From: Symsagittifera roscoffensis
Taxonomy: Eukaryota; Xenacoelomorpha; Acoela; Convolutidae
Length of the DNA: 64,000 nt
Direction of reading: 5' to 3'
Assembly (NCBI RefSeq): GCF_963678635.1
Contig: NC_087062.1
Location: 84,530,012 to 84,594,011 of the forward strand
Shown: one piece after another, positions 56,327 through 64,000 of the stretch
How the letters are laid out: each line of letters starts with the position of its first letter
How positions within the stretch are numbered: position 1 is the stretch's first letter
The notes under the pieces: generated by a model
What the model saw: the letters and a program-made list of their open reading frames with translations, nothing else
Database searches by the model: none
What the model was told of the DNA's origin: nothing
Translations under genes and position numbers: made by a program

Positions 56327-57262
56327 CTCTTTTGCTTTTGCTAACTGGGTGATCAAAGTCTAATATCAGAGCCAAAATGGATGGACAAAAAATATTTCCT
56401 TTTTGACCAACTCTTGAAACTATTTTTAACATATCTTCTGAGAAATTGACATTGTTTTGATTTTAGCAAATGTGTTCTGGAGAAATCTTTGAGTTAAATT
56501 TCACTCAATTGCTATGAAGTGTTTTAGAATAGTTAAATATTTCTCTTGAATATCTCAATAGTTAACTATAAAATCAATAGTTAACTATTGAAGAATCTCT
56601 TCAACAGTTAACAACAAAATCAAAATAATCTGTTGAATAAGCGGAACCACTGTACACGTTCATGAGGCTAGATTCAAATAACTTGGGCACTTCGGTTTCT
56701 TAGAGAAAATTTAGAAATTTCCTAATTTCTAATTTTTTAATTAAAAATGTCTTAACGTTGGAGGCATTTCAAAAATTTCTTAAAGTTTTGTTGCTATCTT
56801 TGATAAATTTTCAAGATAAATCAATACCTTGGCAAGCTTTTCAAAATTACTGGACATGAAAACGCTCTGATTTTAAGATTTTATCGTTGAGGCATCCGCA
56901 GCGGATAAAAAATTTTTAAAATTGAAGAAGATTATGATGAGAATGTAGAATAAAAAGTCATCGGTTTAAGAAAAAACGTATCGGCTTGGGAAAAAAACCT
57001 TGCCTCAATTTTCTGGTTGGTTTTTGCAACAACCTGAGCATAAAATTTTCCTGAACATAAAACTTTTATGATTGACAAAACTCTAATTTAACAATGTCTA
57101 TATTTGAACGTTTTTTGATTATACAATTTCTATATCGAAAAAATTTAGTCATAATATTAACGTGCAGTTACTGTACTCATTGAATATGTACAAACTGTAT
57201 GATTAGCAATTTTTTCAAATGAGGAAAAATAAATGTTTTTGATAATTTGGTTACTAACATTA
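56327..57262. other. Non-coding stretch
   Basis: A short run of AATAGTTAACTAT-type palindromes occurs at 56570-56610. Nothing else is recognised. Confidence 0.4.
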
Positions 57263-57736
57263 CTGCTCGCATATCAGGGCAAATCCCTGAATGTTCCGAC
57301 TGTTTCTTAATTCATTTCGAATGGTTTTTGGAAAAAATAACTTTTTAAAAACAATAAGTTTTGGACAATATCAGAGAAATTTGAGTACGGAATTATTACG
57401 ACCAGTTAGCTAGCCTCAATTCAATTTGGAAAGAGTTTGTTATGCGAGATACTTCGCTATGCATAAATAATTCGCAATAAGCTCTCAGCATTATGAATAA
57501 ACTATTCAAAGCGCGCATAATTTAGTCCAAAACATAGCAAACTTGGCAAATTTCAAACCCTCAGAACTTTGAAAAAATTGATCGGAGGTAAAATATCTTT
57601 TTAATTTGAACTCAGAAAGTCGATATCTTCATTGGGTATATTTTTTTTGAAAATTATTATTTCGATTGATAAAATTTGGCTAAATAAAAAAAAACTATAC
57701 CGAGCATAAATATTCGGTTTTCTTCAAAATGCGGAA
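57263..57736 (-). repeat. RepB-like element with a RepA right end
   Basis: It opens with the RepA end ACTGCTCGCATATCAGGGCA and the GAATGTTCCGAC motif. Its interior then matches the right half of RepB (TCAATTCAATTTGGAA, GATATCTTCATTG, CCGAGCATAAATATTC). It links the two families. Confidence 0.65.
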
Positions 57737-58872
57737 GCAATAAAGAAAGTAAATCAGAGCTCAACAAAAACTACAGATAAAGGAATGGAAATTGAGGAAA
57801 TATTCCATTTCTCACGCCTGACTGTGACATAGAACAGGGCAGCGCGACCCAGCATTGATAGCTTGTCAATCGGAGACAAATTTGCTAAAAAGTTCTGCAA
57901 ATTTCATAAGATGCAATTTCCTTTGCGATACTCGGCTCCAAAACTTTTACTCAAAAATTCAAGATTAGAAAAAAGTACAAAACATTAATCGATAAAAAAA
58001 ATGTTTTGTTTGGAGTAATTTTCAATTGACAAAAAAAGTCCGTTATTTGTCTAAAGTTTTAAGTTCGAACTTTGCAAAAAAATTGCCCAAAGTCAATCAA
58101 GTTTGGGAAAAATGATTCAAATTTAAAGTTGTAAAGTTAAAATTATGTCCGAATAGTTTATATCAGCAAGGTACATTTTGCAATAGCGAGCTTCAGAGTT
58201 AAAAACTGCGTATTTATTTATGAGAGGAGGGATCGTGCAGCTTTTGGGAAAATTTTTGAAACAATTTTAAGAAAATGCGACTACTACAATTTTGGGTTAA
58301 TGCAGATTCTCACAGAAGCATTTATCCAATCATCTTTTAGTCTTGTCGAATGAAATTGTGTTTTTACAGCTTATATTGAAAATTGTTTCAAATTTTAATT
58401 CATTCCAAAATTCAATCATTCGTTCATTAATTCATTCATTCAATAATTCATTCTTTCATTGAGTAATTGGTCTGTTGAAGACAGTTGCCAGTTTTCAGGG
58501 CCAATCAGCTAAAATTAGTTTTTGAAGACCTGTATTCATTAAAATTAGTTTTGAGAATCGGGGTAGATTTTAAGATGGGAATAAGTCTTCCTTCAAGAAA
58601 CCTTTTATGAATTTGTGATTAGCAAAAATTTTTAAATCAAAAAATACTTCTAAGGCGTTTTTAAGGGTTTTTTAGTGAGGAGACTGACCTCAAATCGTTC
58701 ATCTTCACTGAAGAAAAAAATTGGATTGCAAAACAGACACGCCTTTGCAATAATTGCGATTTCGAGCAGAATGAAACTCTTTTGAGTAAGCATTTTTTTT
58801 TTGTGTTTTCAATGAGAATTGCTATTTAGAAAATTAAAACTTTCAAAAAACGCCCTTTAACTTAATAGCGAA
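57737..58872. other. Non-coding stretch
   Basis: Includes a degenerate ATTCATTCATT run at 58410-58470. No gene recognised. Confidence 0.4.
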
Positions 58873-59041
58873 ATTAGGGCGAAGGTAGGGGGTGTGGGCA
58901 GACGCCCTCTCTCGAGACTTTGATCCCCTGACCACCCACAGAGTCCGACTTTGGTACTACTTTAGGACATCATTTTTTGCTGACCTACCCAAAATTTTTT
59001 CTGAAGGCGCCAGTTATACTAAGTTTTGGGAGAGCGCGCGC
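58873..59041 (+). mobile_element. Left half of a hAT-type MITE split by the LINE
   Basis: It matches the copy at 46830 from the GGGGCAGACGCCC block to GAGCGCGCGCC. The expected continuation resumes near 63769, beyond the LINE. Confidence 0.7.
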
Positions 59042-59239
59042 CGACGACACGACTCTGCTTAGTTTTCATTCAGATCCCGAAACAGCAACAAAGAGCATTG
59101 AAAACAATTTCAATAAAATTCTCTTGTATTTTCACTTATATCGATTAATGATTAATGTAGACAAAACTCAGTTCATTGTATTTTCTTCACCGTCGAAAAA
59201 GAAACTAACTGAAAATCTTTCATTGAAAGTTGGAAACTA
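59042..59239 (+). pseudogene. Inverted fragment of the LINE reverse transcriptase
   Basis: It is the reverse complement of about 60072-60270 with one or two base differences. It starts at the ADD of YADD and ends mid-gene at the VGN residues. It lies between the target flank and the poly(A) end of the main copy, and the junction shares GCC with the flank. Confidence 0.85.
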
Positions 59240-59258
59240 AGGCGTTTTTTTTTGACAC

Positions 59259-59264
59259 TTTATT
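59259..59264 (-). terminator. LINE poly(A) signal AATAAA
   Basis: On the - strand AATAAA is followed by GTGTC and nine A residues, marking the LINE 3' end. Confidence 0.8.
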
Positions 59265-61879
59265 GTTTCAATATACTTATGCAGTTGCAGAACTGATTGT
59301 ATAAGAATCTAGTGTACAATATTACGCAATGGTTATATAACATAACAAGAAAAAACATAAATTACTACGAGGTTGAATCAAATAATTGATTTAACAAAAT
59401 AAATGTCCTTGGATACGGAAAGACTCTTCTTATTGGGTAACAGGGTGTCATCTTTTCCTATGATGAAATTTTTAATCAGAGTTTTTGTCAATGTGTACGG
59501 CAGTTTTCGATTAAACAAGGTTCGGATTATTGTGTTAAGGTTCCTGATTGATGTAAATAAGAAAGACTTACGAAGGAAATCAGTTTAACATGTTAAAGGG
59601 AACAGTAATGTTCCAGTTCGATGGTTATAGCGGAATTCAGAATTTGGGAATCTTATATGCGTGAAAGCTGGGGCATCGTTTCGGCATAACCTGTGAAGGT
59701 AGTGTGCTGATCGGTACTCGATAATATTCCGAGCAGTAGGAATTTTGTGCTGTTTCCTTAGAAGTGTAACGGAATCTCGTTTGCTTATATTCATTATTAT
59801 CCTGATTCCCCATTTTATTTGTTTTTCGAGCTTCTCAATATTATCTTGCGTACATCCGTTTAAGAGCATGCATGGATAGTGCAAATGGCTCAGTACAAGA
59901 GTATTTAACAGGAGAATTCTAGTACGCAGAGGGATTTCGTCACGGATGCATTTTATCGTTTGGATTGCTGTAGCCTTTTTTTGTAAAATTTTGTTAATTT
60001 CTTTGTCGAATGTTAAGCTTATGTCAATATTGACGCCGAGAAATTTAATTGTCTCTGTTAAATTAACTTGATAGTTTCCAACTTTCAATGAAAGATTTTC
60101 AGTTAGTTTCTTTTTCGACGGTGCAGAAAATACAATGAACTGAGTTTTGTCTACATTAATCATTAATCGATATAAGTGAAAATACAAGAGAATTTTATTG
60201 AAATTGTTTTCAATGCTCTTTGTTGCTGTTTCGGGATCTGAATGAAAACTAAGCAGAGTCGTGTCGTCGGCATATTGTACTAACGTACATGATTTGTCTA
60301 TTGTTTGTGGTAAGTCATTTACATACAAGTTGAACAGCAGTGGTCCTAGTACAGTACCTTGAGGAACACCTTGCTCTAATTTAAGCCAATCTGAGTGTTC
60401 GCCGTTTACTATTGTCAATTGCTGTCTGTTTTCTAGAAATGACTTAATAAGAGTTGTTGCTGACTGTTCAAAGCCAATGTGACTTAGTTTCCTTTCAAGG
60501 ACTGAATGAGAGAGTGAATCAAATGCTTTAGATAAATCAAGAAATGCAGCCGCTGCTATGTTATTTTTATCGAGATGGAATCTGATTTTTTCTGTTGTGT
60601 ATAAAAGAGCATCATTAGTTGAATAACCTGGACGAAAGCCAAATTGTTTTGGATTTAGAATATTGGAATTTGCTAAGAATTCGTGAATTTGGGATGAAAA
60701 AATTTTTTCAAACAACTTCGATAGAGTGGGTGTAATAGAAATTGGACGATAATTTACTGGATCTGTCGAGTCGCTTTTTTTGAATATGGAAAAAACGTGT
60801 GCCTTTTTTAAGGTATATGGGAATACGGATTTCGAGATGCATTCATTGATAATCATCGTAAGAATTGGGTTTACAGTATTAATGCTGTCTTTTAGAGCCC
60901 AAGCAGGGATTTTGCTTGGTCCTAATGGCTTGTTTAAGGGAAGTAATAAAATTGCATCTTTCATTTCTTTGTGAGTTATGAACCTGAATTGAAAGTGCCT
61001 ATTTGTTTTGCTGTGTACACTGTACTCAGTTGGTACATCTATGGGAGGATCTGCGTTTTTGTATTCTCCTAATGTTGAGAACCTGTAGTTAAGGAAATTT
61101 GCTTTCTTCTTATTTTCAATTATAGTGTCGCCAAACGAATTCCGTAGATCACCTATTTGCGTTGACTGTTTCATGGTGCTCCTGATAGAGTTTATGAAAT
61201 TCCATTGTTTTTTTGGACAGTCAAGCATTTCGAATTGAGCTGTTTTCTCTTTCTTGTATAAATGTTTTAGATGATTGTTGTATTTATTTCTTATTCGTTT
61301 ATAGTTTTCAAAATTGGCATCTGTTCTTGATAATTGATATGCCTTTAGAAGATTTTCTTTTTCCTGTTTTAAATGTCTATTGACTGAGTTAAGTACTTTA
61401 CCAGACAGCTGTAGCTGCGGTTTATTTCGGATATACTTCTGCTCTAGTGGTGTGTGAGCGTTTAGGGCATGCGAGAAAATATCTTCAAATTTTATTAACA
61501 TTTTAGAGATATCGTTTTCTTGGTAGACGAGAAACCATGGACTCTGTTTAAGTTCCTCGCAGAACCTATTTTTACAATAATTGGTTTTGTTGAAGCGAAA
61601 AGTTCGAATTGGAATGGCTTTTTCGAATCGTTTTAGTTTGCTAATACACATTGTTATTAAATGGTCCGTGTTTATAGGTGGTTCTGCTACAATAGTTTCT
61701 TTACAAAGAGATTTGGTTGCTATAATGTTATCTAAAATGGATTGGCTGTTTTTAGAGTTGTATGTCGGTATCGACTTATTGGTTATTGACAAATTGTATG
61801 GTTTAATAGAATCGCTGAGAAATTTAGCTTCATGTTTATTCAAGTAGTTAATATTGAAATCTCCCAAAATCGTAACATC

Positions 61880-61882
61880 TCA
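61880..61882 (-). other. In-frame TGA interrupting ORF2
   Basis: The codon lies in the endonuclease region just before the GDFN motif. Reading on in frame gives DVTILGDFN, the expected family context. Confidence 0.85.
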
Positions 61883-62374
61883 TGCTTCGGAGGCAGCGTA
61901 ATCGATACCCTTTAGTGTATCTTCTATAAAAATTTCCTTGAATTGTTTGTGTGGATTGTAGGCAATAGCAATTATCTGTCTTTTTGATTTTTTTGAGATG
62001 ATTGGGCTATATTCCACCCAGAGTCCTTCAAAATGGGATGGACGTAGATAATTTAAATCTTCTCGAATCTTAGGGTTAAATTTTTTCGGAATAAGAAGAA
62101 GAGTACCACCACCTGCGTGTTGACCAGTGCATTTTTTGTTACGGTCGCATCTAAAAATTTCATGGGTTGTTTTGCAGAATGAATAAGTTTGATGATCGCA
62201 TGTTTCGTCAAGCCAGGTTTCCGTAAGACCGATAATTGTGTTTGAGTCAACTATTTCTGACAAGAAACGCATTTCCATGTGTTTGTTCTTTATGCTTCTA
62301 CAATTTAGAGTTATATATTTGAGGAAGTTGTGGTGTTCCTTTGCTTTGTTTGTCAGGATTTCATATGAAAGTGC

Positions 62375-62398
62375 GGGACCTGGATTGACTTCGATGTC
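62375..62398 (-). other. 2A-like ribosome-skipping motif DIEVNPGP
   Basis: The eight residues match the D-x-E-x-N-P-G-P consensus exactly, preceded by a hydrophobic LEILLLQCG stretch as in known 2A sites. Skipping would release the 78-residue leader from the endonuclease-RT protein. Confidence 0.8.
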
Positions 62399-62658
62399 CC
62401 CACATTGAAGAAGCAGGATTTCCAATTTTCCAATCTGAAAGGTTAGTATCACAACTGCGAAATAGATGCCAGCTGTGAATCTAAAGTGGCGGTTAGACGT
62501 CATGTTTCTAGGTTTGAGTAGTGCGGTGCTGTTGGGTTCATTGTACTTAATGGGAATGCTAGTTAAAAGGGAGAAAATAAGGAGAGTCTTTAAAAGCCAT
62601 TGGCTAAACATAAATTTGATAGATCCAGATCATTGGGTAATAGACTACTAAAACAGCA

Positions 62659-63588
62659 TTAGTATGGATAGTATCTATTATGGCGTAAGTCATAATTACT
62701 ACGATTGGTATTCATATAATTGTAGGTTTGATTGTTGCTGAAACCATGGCTCGCAAGACTCTTTGGGTGCTCGGGGCCCCACGAGACTTGGCTTGAACCA
62801 GGTTTCATACGATTCCTCTGAGGGTGCGCTGGGCCCCTAGAGTTGGAAGTATTCGGAGAAACAACTCGAGGTGATAAGCTGGATAATGGTAGCACCTTTT
62901 CCATGATTGCATTTTTTAAAGTACTAACAGAACGCATCAAATGTACTTCATCAAAGAAGATTGACTGATAGTCGTTTATGCTGACAATTTTATCGTATAT
63001 AGGAACAATTTGATACTTTTTTTTCTTAAATTTATGAGCAATAAGGCTGTTGAATTCAGTTATACGTTTACCACTTACAGAATCGGGTCCCGATTTCACA
63101 GGCGGGACTTGGCATATATTGATTATTGTAGGTGAAAACTTTGTCTCAATTTCACTAATGGTGGCGCAAAAAGTTTCAAATATATCATCTACAGGTTTGT
63201 GTAGTTCCCTTGTGAGTGAATTGGTGCCGTCCTGGAAGGTTACTGATTTCAGCTCAGTATCGTCGTACTTTTTCACAACTGATTGTTTCTCGCTGGAAAA
63301 TGACCCGCGGTAAGAATGAACGGCCACGTCTTTGGGCAGCTCCTTCGTGTCAAACTCCGCTAAAAAACTCGAACCAATAATCAAGTTTTGAGTATCAGTG
63401 GGGATTACTTTGGCAGCAAAATCAATAGGTGCTCTGAGTCCTTTTGCGTTTTGATTACTGTTTGGAGGATTACTGGATGTTGCTAGTACATTGACAAGGT
63501 TATATATTTGAACGTAGTACTTATCTTTTTGTTCGGGATTGAGTTTCGTGAAGTCGTCGGGCAGCATCAGAAGCATTGGTGTTGACAT
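62659..63588 (-). CDS. ORF1: LINE ORF1, SGNH/GDSL-esterase-like
   Basis: The start taken is the ATG at 63588 (MSTPMLLMLPDD); the frame is open 16 codons further upstream without ATG. The protein has 309 aa. Block motifs of SGNH esterases can be seen: LIIGSSFLAEF (block I, Ser kept but GDS changed to GSS), FQDGTNSL (block III-like, Asn kept) and DEVHL (block V, Asp and His kept). The C-terminal 90 residues are Ser/Asn/Pro/Arg-rich and could bind RNA. Esterase-type ORF1 is known in CR1/L2 LINEs. It ends 47 nt before the ORF2 ATG. A 5' truncation is possible since no PHD or RRM part is present. Confidence 0.7.
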   Translation of the reverse strand: MSTPMLLMLPDDFTKLNPEQKDKYYVQIYNLVNVLATSSNPPNSNQNAKGLRAPIDFAAKVIPTDTQNLIIGSSFLAEFDTKELPKDVAVHSYRGSFSSEKQSVVKKYDDTELKSVTFQDGTNSLTRELHKPVDDIFETFCATISEIETKFSPTIINICQVPPVKSGPDSVSGKRITEFNSLIAHKFKKKKYQIVPIYDKIVSINDYQSIFFDEVHLMRSVSTLKNAIMEKVLPLSSLSPRVVSPNTSNSRGPAHPQRNRMKPGSSQVSWGPEHPKSLASHGFSNNQTYNYMNTNRSNYDLRHNRYYPY

Positions 63589-63768
63589 CGTGTGAAGCCA
63601 GGAAAATGCCAGGAATAATGGTGCTGTTGGTGTCAAGGATAATATGCTGAAGTTAGTAGTCAGTGCCCAAAGAATGGCAACTAGTGTTTCATCACTCTCT
63701 GAAACTATTTAATAAGTTTATCACAACAATTAGGCTAATCTTTGTGAAAAAGCCTAAACTCTATTGTT

Positions 63769-63830
63769 TTCTTCTTTTTTTTTTTCAAAAATACGCTTGC
63801 GGCGCAGAAAACTTTGATGACATTGGCCGG
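63769..63830 (+). mobile_element. Right fragment of the hAT-type MITE split by the LINE
   Basis: T-run then GCTTGCGGCGCAGAAAACTT matches the middle of the MITE (GCCTGCGGCGCAGAAAATTT at about 47107). Similarity stops soon after, so the right end is lost. Confidence 0.6.
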
Positions 63831-64000
63831 GTTTCTGTTTTGACAATATCTTGATTAACATTTTTACTTTGAAATGTGCTTTTTCATTGCTATAGGTCTT
63901 AAGCCATGTAGGATTACTTAATTTTTTATACGGCGCTGTTTTTGTCCAAAACATCATTTTCGGGTCAAAATACAAGAAATTTAAACAGTCATCTGCTTTG
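63831..64000. other. Window end, non-coding
   Basis: No feature recognised. Confidence 0.3.

Larger units (their letters stand above)
59585..62611 (-). pseudogene. ORF2: LINE ORF2: 2A motif, endonuclease, reverse transcriptase, one in-frame stop
   Basis: The frame starts at an ATG at 62611 and runs to 59585 with a single in-frame TGA at 61880-61882 between the two parts; the four codons after it keep the frame, so this is a point nonsense change rather than a frameshift. Numbering from the ATG: hydrophobic N-terminus (1-20 and about 45-70), 2A-like D72-I-E-V-N-P-G-P79, endonuclease motifs (LNCRSIKNK, LTETWLD, then after the stop GDFNINYL and TDHLI). The RT has LDLSKAFD, QGVPQGTVLGP and YADD (60263-60274). 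Group: CR1/L2. The product would copy the LINE RNA at a nicked target; this copy cannot make a full protein without readthrough. Confidence 0.85.
59042..63768 (-). mobile_element. CR1/L2-type LINE insertion
   Basis: The - strand holds ORF1 (esterase-like), ORF2 (2A motif, endonuclease, RT), a 3' UTR, AATAAA at 59259-59264 and a 9-nt A tail at 59245-59253. RT and endonuclease motifs are of the CR1/L2/jockey group. Both edges lie in a hAT MITE. Compared with the MITE at 46830 about 70-80 bp of target appears lost rather than duplicated. The piece 59042-59239 is an inverted internal fragment of the same element. Confidence 0.85.

Noticed and set aside
59403-59588. 61-aa + strand frame
   Set aside because: Antisense to the 3' UTR of the LINE.

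Overview
The window is metazoan nuclear DNA: AT-rich, dense in transposable elements, with spliceosomal introns (GT-AG, one with a TACTAAC branch site) and two exons of a rhodopsin-type GPCR. The phylum cannot be fixed from sequence alone. Almost all intact coding capacity belongs to mobile elements; the only host gene I can support is the GPCR.

Region 1-15642 is the 3' part of one very large Ty3/gypsy-type (Metaviridae-like) retroelement on the + strand, whose 5' LTR and gag start lie left of the window. Gag, protease, reverse transcriptase, RNase H and integrase form one uninterrupted frame open from base 1 to 7065. Downstream are five more ORFs: two tiny hydrophobic proteins joined by an ATGA overlap (7666-8081), a 378-codon frame with no ATG that probably needs a spliced leader (8087-9223), an 872-aa envelope-like glycoprotein (9211-11829), and a 597-aa protein of unknown family joined to it by another ATGA overlap (11826-13619). 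A textbook intron begins 4 nt after the last stop codon. A long 3' UTR, a polypurine tract and a putative 3' LTR close the element. Five ORFs after pol, several overlapping, is the most unusual feature of the window.

Region 15643-58900 is non-coding and repeat-built. The commonest repeat (called RepA here, about 540 bp, at least ten copies in both orientations) has asymmetric inverted ends and a 3' hairpin and lacks visible target duplications, which suggests a non-autonomous Helentron/Helitron-like family. A related foldback family (RepB), a hAT-type MITE family with 8-bp target duplications, a TA-flanked MITE, a putative solo LTR and four tandem arrays are also present. Among the arrays is a 27-bp minisatellite that is open on both strands. 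GPCR exons on the - strand lie at 28876-29079 (TM2-TM3 to NRY) and 24079-24266 (ICL2-TM4-ECL2), separated by a 4.6-kb intron.

Region 59042-63770 (- strand) is a nearly intact CR1/L2-type LINE. It has an SGNH-esterase-like ORF1 and an ORF2 with a 2A-like DIEVNPGP motif, endonuclease and reverse transcriptase, broken by one in-frame TGA. It sits inside a hAT MITE copy and carries an inverted piece of its own RT gene beyond its poly(A) end.
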